A DNA stretch of 51,059 nt from Alphaproteobacteria bacterium (GTDB lineage: Bacteria > Pseudomonadota > Alphaproteobacteria > UBA828): contig JAJDXK010000120.1 in the NCBI GenBank assembly GCA_022823305.1, positions 1 to 51,059 of the forward strand, written 5' to 3'. Of this stretch, positions 16,606 to 25,724 are shown piece after piece. The notes beneath the pieces were generated by a model. That model did not search any database. It had not been told where the DNA came from and worked only from the letters and a program-made list of their open reading frames with translations. Numbering within the stretch: position 1 is the stretch's first letter; every line of letters starts with the position of its first letter. The position numbers and the translations under genes were made by a program.

Positions 16606-16983
16606 GCGCCTGCCCCGGCGCGTGAGAGAGAACGCCCCCACCTCACCCCGGCCCTCTCCTCCCCGCCGGGGAGGAGAGGGAGAAGGCAGCGACGCTGTCT
16701 ACGCTCCCCCTCCTCCTGCCGGGCCGTCAGGCCCGGACGGCGCGACCGCGCCGCGCGCCGCAGGCGCGTAGCGTCGCGCGTCCACGCGCGCGGGGCGCGC
16801 GATCGAGCGGAGCGAGCGCCCGGCGCTTGAGGAATATGAAATAACCAGGAGGGGGACAGGGGGAGGTGGGATACGGGGGCCACCGCGCGGCCCGGTACCG
16901 AGGCACCGCCCCCGATCGGCGCCGGTTGACCGCTGCGCACCCCGGCCCAACAATGCCGCGAGTGCCATCGACGGCCGCAGGTC
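16606..16983. other. 378-bp divergent intergenic region
   Basis: It lies between the DedA-type gene (minus strand) and the AI-2E-type gene (plus strand). It holds the strong palindrome at 16652-16680 and a stretch rich in GCGC words. A short AT-richer patch around 16830-16845 (ATATGAAATAA) may be part of a promoter. I see no open frame with family resemblance. Confidence 0.5.
16652..16680. repeat. 29-bp perfect palindromic element
   Basis: CCCTCTCCTCCCC (16652-16664) and GGGGAGGAGAGGG (16668-16680) form a 13-bp perfect stem with a GCC loop. No T-run follows on either strand, so it is not a classic terminator. Palindromes of this composition are common as dispersed intergenic elements in GC-rich proteobacteria. 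Only one copy is visible in the window. Confidence 0.6.
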
Positions 16984-18075
16984 ATGCAATCCAGGCTCAT
17001 TCTCTTCGCCGCTTCGGCCGGCATCGCCGCCCTCACCATCTATCTTCTCATCTCCGGGCGGAACATCCTGATCCCGATCGCCATCGCCGTCCTGGCCTGG
17101 TACCTGATCAATGCCATCGCGCGCGGGATCATGCGCATCAGGGTGCGCGGCGTGCGCCCGCCGCGCTGGGCGGCGCTCGCGCTCACCGTGCTCGTCGTCA
17201 TCGCTGCGGTCATGTCGCTGGCGGAGATGGTAAGCGGCAACTTCGGCGCTGTCGTGGACGCGATTCCCACCTACCAGGCCAACCTGCAGCGGCTGATCGG
17301 CGAGGCGGCGGCGCTCTTCGGCCTGCAGGAGACGCCGAACCTCACCGACCTCGTCGACCGCATCGACTTCAGTGCGGTCGTCAGCAGCCTGGCTGCGACG
17401 CTGACGAGCATCGCCGGCGAGGCCGGGCTGATCCTGGTCTACGTGCTCTTCCTCTTCGTCGAGCAGGGCAGCTTCGACCGCAAGATGAAGGCGCTCTTCC
17501 CCGACCCGGAGCGGGAGGAGCGAGTGCACAAGATCCTCAGCCACATGAGCCAGGAGATCCAGAACTACCTGTGGATCAAGACCTTCACCAGCGCGCTGAC
17601 GGCGGGGCTCAGCTACGCCGTGCTGTCCGCCGTGGGCCTCGACTTCGCCGGCTTCTGGGCGGTCATCATCTTCCTGCTGAACTACATCCCGACCATCGGC
17701 TCGCTGCTCGGCATCCTCTTCCCGGCGCTGCTGGCGCTGGTGCAGTTCGACACCTTCGTGCCCTTCCTCATCGTCACGCCGAGCCTCGCGGTGATCCAGG
17801 TCTTCGTCGGCAACTTCCTGGAGCCGATGATGATGGGGTCCTCGCTCAACATCAGCCCCTTCGCCACCCTGGTCTCGCTCGCGGTGTGGGGCACGATCTG
17901 GGGCGTGCCGGGGATGTTCCTGTGCGTGCCGATCACCGTGATCGCCATGATCATCTTCGCCCACTTCCCGCGCACGCGGCCCATCGCCGTGATGCTGTCC
18001 ACCGACGGCAAGGTCGCCTGGGGCGAGACCGAGCCCCGCCCGCCGCCTGACGAAGGAAGCGACTCCGAACGATGA
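16984..18075 (+). CDS. AI-2E family (TerC-independent YdiK/PerM-type) transporter
   Basis: This is a 363-residue polytopic protein. It has N-terminal paired segments, a large loop of about 80 residues (YQANLQRLIGEAAALF to VVSSLAATL), and C-terminal segments with FLLNYIPTIGSLLG and NFLEPMMMGSSLNISP, which are diagnostic for the AI-2E/PerM family. Members have been linked to export of autoinducer-2, to Na+/H+ antiport and to other roles, so the cargo is undetermined. The last four bases overlap the start of the Ldh2-type dehydrogenase gene (ATGA), so the two are translationally coupled. Confidence 0.9.
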   Translation: MQSRLILFAASAGIAALTIYLLISGRNILIPIAIAVLAWYLINAIARGIMRIRVRGVRPPRWAALALTVLVVIAAVMSLAEMVSGNFGAVVDAIPTYQANLQRLIGEAAALFGLQETPNLTDLVDRIDFSAVVSSLAATLTSIAGEAGLILVYVLFLFVEQGSFDRKMKALFPDPEREERVHKILSHMSQEIQNYLWIKTFTSALTAGLSYAVLSAVGLDFAGFWAVIIFLLNYIPTIGSLLGILFPALLALVQFDTFVPFLIVTPSLAVIQVFVGNFLEPMMMGSSLNISPFATLVSLAVWGTIWGVPGMFLCVPITVIAMIIFAHFPRTRPIAVMLSTDGKVAWGETEPRPPPDEGSDSER

Positions 18076-19193
18076 CCGGCTTGCAGGACGACGCGCTCCC
18101 GATCGAGGCCGGGCGGCTGCGCGAGGCCGTCGCCGCGATCTTCACGGCCGCAGGCTGCGACGCGGACGAAGGCGCGCGGATCGGCCGCTATCTGGTCGAG
18201 GCCAACCTCACCGGCCACGACAGCCACGGCGTCATCCGCGTGCCCCGCTACGTCTACTGGCTCGACACCGGCGCCGTCTTTGCCGGGCGCAGCGCGAAGC
18301 GGGTGGTCGATGCCGGCCCCGTCGCGGTGCTGGACGGCGACCACGGCTTCGGCCAGACCATCGGCGAGCAGGCGGTGACGCTCGCGGTGGAGAAGGCGCG
18401 GGAGTACTGCATCGCCGTGGTGGGCCTGCGCAACTCGGGCCACCTCGGGCGCATCGGCGACTGGGCCGAGCTCGCGGCGTCGCAGGGGCTGGTCTCGATC
18501 CACTTCGTCAACACGAGCGGGCTCGGCATGCTGGTGGCGCCCTTCGGCGGCACCGAGCGGCGCATGTCCACCAACCCCATCTGCATCGGCGTGCCGCTGC
18601 CCGACGGGCCGCCGCTGGTGCTCGACTGCGCCACCTCGATCGTGGCCGAGGGCAAGGTGCTCGTGGCGCTCAACGGCGGCAGGCCGCTGCCCGAGGGCGC
18701 GCTGATCGAGCGGGACGGCAGGCTCAGCACCGACCCCGCCGCGATCTACGGGCCCCTCGAGGGCACCCAGCCGCACGACCAGCGCACCGGCTCCGGCGCC
18801 GTCCGCGCCATGGGCGAGCACAAGGGCTCGGGCATCAGCGTCATGTGCGAGCTGCTGGCCGGCGCGCTCACCGGCGGCGGCTGCGGCCGGGCAGGCCACA
18901 AGACGCTGGAGAACAACATGCTCTCCATCGTGCTGGACCCGGCGCGCTTCGGCACCGAGGCGCTAATGTGGCCCGAGCTCGACCGCTACGTCGACTTCGT
19001 CAAGAGCGCGCGGGCCGCGCCGGGTCACGACAGGGTGCGGCTCCCCGGCGAGCCCGAGGCGGAGATGCGCGCGCAACGGGGCGCGGACGGCATCCCGCTG
19101 CCGCGCCGGGTGCGCTCGAGCCTCGCGCTCACCGCCAACTCCCTCGGCCTCAAGGACACGGCGGCGGTGTTCAAGCCGCCGAAGCGCGCCTGA
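18072..19193 (+). CDS. Ldh2-type malate/L-lactate/ureidoglycolate dehydrogenase
   Basis: The 373-residue protein belongs to the NAD(P)-dependent LDH2/MDH2 oxidoreductase family. It has GHDSHGVIRVPRYV near residue 42, an LRNSGHLGRIGDW segment, GGTERRMSTNPICIG and GEHKGSGISVMCELLAGAL. Members oxidise or reduce 2-hydroxy acids such as malate, L-lactate, ureidoglycolate, sulfolactate or Delta1-piperideine-2-carboxylate. The substrate here is not predictable. It is coupled to the preceding transporter gene by an ATGA overlap, which suggests that transporter and enzyme handle related metabolites. Confidence 0.9.
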   Translation: MTGLQDDALPIEAGRLREAVAAIFTAAGCDADEGARIGRYLVEANLTGHDSHGVIRVPRYVYWLDTGAVFAGRSAKRVVDAGPVAVLDGDHGFGQTIGEQAVTLAVEKAREYCIAVVGLRNSGHLGRIGDWAELAASQGLVSIHFVNTSGLGMLVAPFGGTERRMSTNPICIGVPLPDGPPLVLDCATSIVAEGKVLVALNGGRPLPEGALIERDGRLSTDPAAIYGPLEGTQPHDQRTGSGAVRAMGEHKGSGISVMCELLAGALTGGGCGRAGHKTLENNMLSIVLDPARFGTEALMWPELDRYVDFVKSARAAPGHDRVRLPGEPEAEMRAQRGADGIPLPRRVRSSLALTANSLGLKDTAAVFKPPKRA

Positions 19194-19220
19194 GGAAGTC
19201 TCTTCAACTGCCCGCGCCGG

Positions 19221-20006
19221 CTACCACACGCTGCGGTGGCGGCCGCCGTCCATCAGCAGGTTCTGGCCGGTGATGTAGCCGGCCTGCGCGCTGCAGAGGA
19301 AGGCGCAGGCCTCGCCGAACTCCGCCGGGTCGCCGAAGCGCTGTGCCGGAACCGATGCCATGTGCTGCGCGGTGAACGCGGCAAGCTCGACGCCCTCCGC
19401 CCGGGCGCCGGCCGCGATGTTGCTGCGCAACCGCGCGGTGTCGAAATAGCCCGGCAGCAGGTTGTTGATGGTCACGTTGCTGGCGGCGACGGCGGGCGCG
19501 ATGCCGGCGACGAAGGCGGTGAGGCCTGCGCGCGCGCCGCTGGAGAGGTCGAGGCGGGGAACCGGCATCTTCACCGAGATCGAGGTGATGTTGACGATGC
19601 GCCCGAAGCCGCGCCGGGCCATGCCGTCCACCACCCGGCCGATCATCTCCACCGGCGTCGCCATGTTCATGACCACGCCCTCGAGGAAGGCGTCGCGGTC
19701 GATCTCGCGGAAGTCGCGGGGCGGCGGGCCGGCGTTGTTGTTGACGAGGATGTCGGGTTCCGGCGCAGCGTCGACCATCGCGGCCTGGACCGCGGCCTCG
19801 CTGATGTCGCCGGCCACGGTCGCGACGGCGACGCCGGTCTCGGCCCGGATCGCGTCGGCCGTCTCCTCCAGCACGACGCGGTCGCGCCCGTTGATGACGA
19901 GGTCGGCACCGTTCCGCGCGAGCGAGAATGCGCAGGCGCGGCCGAGCCCGCGGCTCGCGGCACAGACCAGCGCGCGGCGCCCTTCGATCCCCAGGTCCAT
20001 GGTCAT
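19221..20006 (-). CDS. atypical SDR family protein lacking the catalytic Tyr/Lys
   Basis: The 261-residue protein has the SDR frame: CAASRGLGRACAF near residue 15, a NNNAG segment (here NNNAGPPP) and C-terminal GYITGQNLLMDGG. Where YxxxK should stand, the sequence reads SSGAR within LDLSSGARAGLTAF, so Tyr becomes Ser and Lys becomes Arg. The first glycine of TGxxxGIG is also changed to AASRGLG. I recall a subgroup of SDRs with SNGAR or SSGAR here, so the change is probably old and functional, not decay. It may have altered chemistry. It is divergent from groES. Confidence 0.85.
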   Translation of the reverse strand: MTMDLGIEGRRALVCAASRGLGRACAFSLARNGADLVINGRDRVVLEETADAIRAETGVAVATVAGDISEAAVQAAMVDAAPEPDILVNNNAGPPPRDFREIDRDAFLEGVVMNMATPVEMIGRVVDGMARRGFGRIVNITSISVKMPVPRLDLSSGARAGLTAFVAGIAPAVAASNVTINNLLPGYFDTARLRSNIAAGARAEGVELAAFTAQHMASVPAQRFGDPAEFGEACAFLCSAQAGYITGQNLLMDGGRHRSVW

Positions 20007-20143
20007 CGGATCCCCTGCTGCGGCGCCGCATCCTGACGCGGTCGCGCGCGCCGACGCAAGGCCCGAGCCCCGGCTGCGCGCGGCCGCTCGTTCGGCAGAA
20101 GACTGCGCGACCGACCCGAAAACAGGTGCTTGATTTGCGGCCC

Positions 20144-20186
20144 GGTTGGTGTTAGCACTCGCTCCGAACGAGTGCTAACACCAACC
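20144..20186. promoter_or_regulatory. extended CIRCE operator (HrcA binding site)
   Basis: The canonical CIRCE sequence TTAGCACTC (20152-20160), 9 bp, GAGTGCTAA (20170-20178) is perfect. The symmetry continues outward to give 17-bp perfect arms at 20144-20160 and 20170-20186. HrcA represses chaperonin genes through this element. It lies 36 bp before the groES start. A weak TTGATT (20130-20135) 17 bp before TAGCAC may be the promoter, and its -10 would fall inside the operator. Confidence 0.95.
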
Positions 20187-20221
20187 ACCAGACGCTCATT
20201 CGGACGAGAGTGGAGGAGCCA

Positions 20222-20536
20222 ATGAAGTTTCGACCGTTGCATGACCGGGTCGTGCTGCGCCGCATCGACGAGGACACCAGGACCTCCGGCGGCATCATCA
20301 TCCCCGACACGGCACAGGAGAAGCCGCAGGAAGGCGAGGTCGTGGCCGTGGGTCCCGGCGTGCGCGCCGATGACGGCACCGTGCATCCGCTGGACGTGAA
20401 GCCGGGCGACCGCGTGCTTTTCGGCAAGTGGTCGGGCAACGAGGTCAAGCTCGACGGTGACGAGCTCCTGTTCATGAAGGAGTCCGACATCATGGCCATC
20501 GTCGAGACCGGGAAGAAGGCGAAGAAGGCCGCCTAG
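20222..20536 (+). CDS. groES: co-chaperonin GroES
   Basis: The 104-residue protein starts [16 protein letters not shown] and contains the mobile loop ([16 protein letters not shown], residues about 22-37) and the [27 protein letters not shown] core typical of Hsp10. It caps the GroEL ring during protein folding. The ATG at 20222 follows GTGGAGGAGC; four upstream codons in frame are not needed. groEL follows 42 bp downstream. Heat-shock control through HrcA is expected from the CIRCE element just upstream. Confidence 0.97.
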   Translation: MKFRPLHDRVVLRRIDEDTRTSGGIIIPDTAQEKPQEGEVVAVGPGVRADDGTVHPLDVKPGDRVLFGKWSGNEVKLDGDELLFMKESDIMAIVETGKKAKKAA

Positions 20537-22219
<1,683 letters not shown>

Positions 22220-22243
22220 CCCGGCCTTCCAGGCTTTCGTTCC

Positions 22244-22271
22244 GGGGCGGGCCTCAGGGCCCGCCCCTTTT
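22244..22271 (+). terminator. rho-independent terminator of groESL
   Basis: GGGGCGGGCC (22244-22253), a TCAG loop and GGCCCGCCCC (22258-22267) form a perfect 10-bp stem followed at once by TTTT. It begins 24 bp after the groEL stop. This is the clearest intrinsic terminator in the window. Confidence 0.9.
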
Positions 22272-22363
22272 CGTTTGCGGCGGGGGGACAGCGGACATGC
22301 GCAAGCCGCGCCGGCGCGCTATACCTCCGCACGACGAAGGACCCAGCCGGCCGGAGGAAGCCC

Positions 22364-23152
22364 ATGACCCCGCTCTTCGCCAAGGACGCATTCGCCGGGC
22401 GGACGGTGCTGATCACCGGCGCCACCTCCGGCATCGGGGAGGGCACCGCCAGGGCCTTCGCCGCCCACGGCGCCAACGTCATGCTCAACGGGCGGGACGC
22501 GGCGCGCGGCGATGCGGTGCTGGAGGCGGTCGCGCAGGAGGGCGGCAGCGCCGCCCTCAGCCTCGGCAGCGTGGCGGACGCCGCCTACTGCGACCGGCTG
22601 GTGGCCGAGACGGCAGAGCGCTTCGGTCGGCTCGACGTGCTCTTCAACAACGCCGGCGTCTGCCTGCACGGCCCGGTCGACGAGACCCCGGACGACGCCT
22701 GGGACGAACTCATCGCCATCAACGTGAGCGGCAGCTTCTACATGGCGCGGGCCGCGGTGCGGCAGATGAAGGCGCAAGGGCAGGGCGGCGCCATCGTCAA
22801 CATGTCCTCCGAGTGCGGGCTGATCGCCTACGAACGCCTGCCCGCCTACAGCGCGACAAAGGGCGCCATCGTCATGCTGACCAAGTGCATGGCGATGGAC
22901 CACGCGAAGGACCGGATTCGCGTCAACGCGGTCTGCCCCGGCGACATCGACACGCCGATGATGGACCAGGGCTGGCAGCACCTCGAGCTCACGTCGGCGG
23001 AGATTCGCGAGCGGCTCAAGGAACACATCCCCCTCGGCAAGGTTGGATATCCCGTCGATATCGCCAACGCGGTGATGTATCTCGCCTCCGACGCCGCCGG
23101 CTTCGTCACCGGCACCATGCTCCCCATCGACGGTGGCACGACTGCCAGGTAG
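22364..23152 (+). CDS. SDR family oxidoreductase (FabG-like)
   Basis: The 262-residue classical SDR has TGATSGIGEGTARAF near residue 20, NNAGVC near 90, the catalytic Ser in NMSSECGLI and YSATK near residue 162, and ends with FVTGTMLPIDGG. All catalytic residues are present, and a reductase or dehydrogenase acting on a hydroxy/keto group is expected. GGAGGAAG precedes the ATG at 22364. The enoyl-CoA hydratase gene follows after 34 bp in the same direction, which suggests a joint role in acyl-CoA or side-chain breakdown. Confidence 0.88.
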   Translation: MTPLFAKDAFAGRTVLITGATSGIGEGTARAFAAHGANVMLNGRDAARGDAVLEAVAQEGGSAALSLGSVADAAYCDRLVAETAERFGRLDVLFNNAGVCLHGPVDETPDDAWDELIAINVSGSFYMARAAVRQMKAQGQGGAIVNMSSECGLIAYERLPAYSATKGAIVMLTKCMAMDHAKDRIRVNAVCPGDIDTPMMDQGWQHLELTSAEIRERLKEHIPLGKVGYPVDIANAVMYLASDAAGFVTGTMLPIDGGTTAR

Positions 23153-23186
23153 CGCGCTTCCGGCATCACGGCCGGGGAGGTCTGCG

Positions 23187-23993
23187 ATGGCCTATCAGTG
23201 CATCACCTTCGAGCGGCACGACGCGGTCGGGCTCGTCACGCTCAACCGGCCCGCCGTGGCCAACGCGCTCAACCGCACCATGCTGGCGGAGCTCAACGCG
23301 GTGTGCGACGCGGTCGAGGCCGACGAGGCCACCCGTGCGCTGGTGGTGACCGGCGCGGGCGGTGTCTTCTCGTCGGGCTTCGACCTCAAGGAGCAGGCCG
23401 CCGCCCCGCCCGAAGGCGTCGCCCAGTGGCGCGCCGTGCTGCGCGACGACTTCGACACCGTGATGCGCTTCTGGCACCTCTCGAAGCCGACGGTCGCGGC
23501 GGTGCGGGGCCCGGCGCTCGCCGGCGGCTGCGAGCTTGCGCTCGCGTGCGACGTCACCGTCGCCGCCGAGGACGCCCGCTTCGGCGAGCCCGAGCTGCGC
23601 TTCGGCGCAGGCATCGTCGTCATGCTGCTGCCCTGGCTCGCCGGGCCCAAGCACGCGAAGGAGATCCTGCTCACCGGCGATGACGAGATCGACGCCCGCC
23701 GCGCCTGCGAGATCGGCCTCGTCAACCGCGTCGTGCCGGCAGGCCGCGAGGTCGAGGCTGCGCTCGCGCTCGCCCGCCGGATGGCCGCGATCGAGCCCGC
23801 GCTGCTCAGGCGCACCAAGGCCACGATCAACCGCATGGTCCGCATGATGGGCTTCGACGCGACGCTCGAGATGGCGCTCGAGCAGGACCTGCTGATCGAG
23901 GCGGAGGGCACCGACGCCAAGCGCAAGTTCCTGGAGATCACGCGCACGCAGGGCCTGCGCGCCGCCATCGCCTGGCGCGACTCCCGGCGCTGA
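23187..23993 (+). CDS. enoyl-CoA hydratase/isomerase family protein
   Basis: The 268-residue crotonase-fold protein has the oxyanion-hole strand GVFSSGFDLKE near residue 65 and the second oxyanion segment ALAGGCELALACDVTVAAEDARFGEPEL near 115-140. FGEPEL carries the first catalytic Glu. The second catalytic Glu of true hydratases (GAGGTQRL region) is replaced by GIVVMLLPWL, so the protein may be a hydratase, isomerase or another crotonase. GGGGAGG precedes the ATG at 23187. It is downstream of, and probably cotranscribed with, the SDR gene. Confidence 0.87.
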   Translation: MAYQCITFERHDAVGLVTLNRPAVANALNRTMLAELNAVCDAVEADEATRALVVTGAGGVFSSGFDLKEQAAAPPEGVAQWRAVLRDDFDTVMRFWHLSKPTVAAVRGPALAGGCELALACDVTVAAEDARFGEPELRFGAGIVVMLLPWLAGPKHAKEILLTGDDEIDARRACEIGLVNRVVPAGREVEAALALARRMAAIEPALLRRTKATINRMVRMMGFDATLEMALEQDLLIEAEGTDAKRKFLEITRTQGLRAAIAWRDSRR

Positions 23994-24002
23994 GCGCGGC
24001 TC

Positions 24003-24776
24003 TCAGGGCGCGGCGAGCAGGTAGATGCCGGCCGCGACCATGGCGATGCCGCCGATCCGCGCCACCCATTCGCCCCTGGGCGCGAGCTTCTCGGCCACGA
24101 CGAAGACCGTGATCGCCGCGACCCAGGCGAGGTTCATCACACCGCCGACGAAGAGCAGCCCCATCACGAAGGCGCAGCAGCCGAGGCAGAAGGCGCCGTG
24201 GCCCACCCCCATGCGGAAGGCGCCCCACGCGCCCGGCCGCCAGTGCCCCATGATGAAGGCCATGGGCGAGCGGCAGTGCTTGAGACAGGCGTGCTTCAGC
24301 GGCGTCCACTGGTAGACACCGGCGGCGAGAAAGAGCGCGCCGCCAAGCACGGTGCTGGTGGCCACCATCATCGGCGAGAGCAGGGCCGCGTTCTGCAGGC
24401 CCCACTGCATCGCCGTCGCGGCCACGCTGAACGCGGCCCACACCAGCACGTAGCCGAGCGCGAAGAGCGTGGTCGGCGTGTAGGGGCGGCCCCGGCGCTG
24501 CCCGCGCTCCACGCGGGCGAAGATCAGGATCATGGGTGCTGCGCTCGGCACCATCATGGCGACCATCATCACCGCCCACATGACCCACATGAGCAGGCCG
24601 TCGAGAACGCTCCAGGCCTGCATCCGCGTCATGGCGCCGCCGCCGGCCGCCATCCCGCCCCCGCCCATGTCGAGGGCCATGTCGATGAGGTAGAGCCAGG
24701 CGAGCGCCGCGGCCACGACGAGGCCGGCCAGCACCACCAGCCGGTCGCGCCGCGCGATCCCCTCGATCACGACCAT
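24003..24776 (-). CDS. DUF2182 predicted metal-binding membrane protein
   Basis: This 257-residue protein has about six hydrophobic segments. It carries features I associate with DUF2182: WAVMMVAMMVPSAAPMILIF near residue 65, KHACLKHCRSPMAF near 163, and GHGAFCLGCCAFVMGLLFVGG near 195. Clustered Cys, His and Met residues in the membrane part suggest metal handling, but the function of the family is not established. The start is the ATG complementary to 24774-24776. It lies 31 bp downstream of an SDR gene transcribed the same way. Confidence 0.82.
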   Translation of the reverse strand: MVVIEGIARRDRLVVLAGLVVAAALAWLYLIDMALDMGGGGMAAGGGAMTRMQAWSVLDGLLMWVMWAVMMVAMMVPSAAPMILIFARVERGQRRGRPYTPTTLFALGYVLVWAAFSVAATAMQWGLQNAALLSPMMVATSTVLGGALFLAAGVYQWTPLKHACLKHCRSPMAFIMGHWRPGAWGAFRMGVGHGAFCLGCCAFVMGLLFVGGVMNLAWVAAITVFVVAEKLAPRGEWVARIGGIAMVAAGIYLLAAP

Positions 24777-24807
24777 GCCGGCCGACCCCGACCGGGGCGC
24801 CGCGCCC

Positions 24808-25608
24808 TCAGTCGCACTTGGCGGTGAGCCCGCCGTCCACGACCAGGTCGGCTGCGGTGACGTATCCAGCCTCGTCGGAGGCGAGATAGAGCGCGGCATG
24901 GGCCACGTCCCAGCCGCTGCCCATGCGGCCCATGGGCACCTGGGCGTGGCGCTTCGACACCAGCGCGTCGAGATCGCCCTTGCCGTACTGCGCGGCAAGC
25001 CGCGCCTCCACCAGCGGCGTGTGCATCAGGCCGACGGAGATCGAATTGCAGCGCACGCCGCGCGCCGCGTACTGCACGCCAACCGCCTTGGTGAACTGCA
25101 CCAGCCCCGCCTTCGCCGCGGCGTAGGCCGCGTGGTGGTTGCCGATGAAGCGCAGCCCCGCCACCGATGAGATGTTGACGATGGCGCCCGCGCCCTGCGC
25201 CTCCATCACCGGAAGCGCGCAGCGCGTGGTGAGGAAGGCGCTGGTGAGGTTGAACTCGAGCTGGGCGGCCCAGTCCTCCTCGCTGAGCTCCACCGGCCCG
25301 CCGGGAACGGAGCCGCCCACGTTGTTGACGAGCACGTGCAGCCCGCCCCAGTGCTCGCAGATGGCGTCGATCACCCGCTTGACCTGGGCGCCGTCGGTCA
25401 CGTCCGCGATCTCGACCGCGCAGGCCCAGCCCTCGCTTTCGATGATCTGCCGCGTCGCCTCGGCGGCCGTCCGGTTGCGGTCCATGGCGACCACGCGTGC
25501 GCCTTCGCGGGCGAAGAGCACGGCGGTGGCGCGGCCGTTGCCCCAGCCGGGGCCGACCGAGCCCGCGCCCGTGATCAGCGCCACCTTGCCGTCGAGACGT
25601 CCTGCCAT
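24808..25608 (-). CDS. SDR family oxidoreductase
   Basis: The 266-residue classical SDR has an unusual nucleotide motif, ITGAGSVGPGWGNGRA, in which the usual GxxxGIG spacing is stretched by an insertion. Then follow NNVGG near residue 92, a catalytic Ser in NISSVAGL, YAAAK near 163 and a C-terminal YVTAADLVVDGG. Catalytic residues are complete. The stretched motif may alter NAD(P) specificity. The DUF2182 gene follows in the same direction. It is divergent from the DMGDH-like gene at 25725, with 116 bp between them. Confidence 0.86.
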   Translation of the reverse strand: MAGRLDGKVALITGAGSVGPGWGNGRATAVLFAREGARVVAMDRNRTAAEATRQIIESEGWACAVEIADVTDGAQVKRVIDAICEHWGGLHVLVNNVGGSVPGGPVELSEEDWAAQLEFNLTSAFLTTRCALPVMEAQGAGAIVNISSVAGLRFIGNHHAAYAAAKAGLVQFTKAVGVQYAARGVRCNSISVGLMHTPLVEARLAAQYGKGDLDALVSKRHAQVPMGRMGSGWDVAHAALYLASDEAGYVTAADLVVDGGLTAKCD

Positions 25609-25724
25609 GGCCGCACTCTAGCACCCGCCGCACGGCGACGCAGGCGCGGCTGCCGCGCGCTGCGCAGGCGTGATATAGGGGGCGCTCGCCGCCGGGCAGG
25701 CGGGCAGCATGGAAGGGCCGGGGC

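Noticed and set aside
16652..16680. 13-bp stem as intrinsic terminator
   Set aside because: No T-run follows on either strand, and it lies upstream of both flanking genes, so it is listed as a palindromic repeat.
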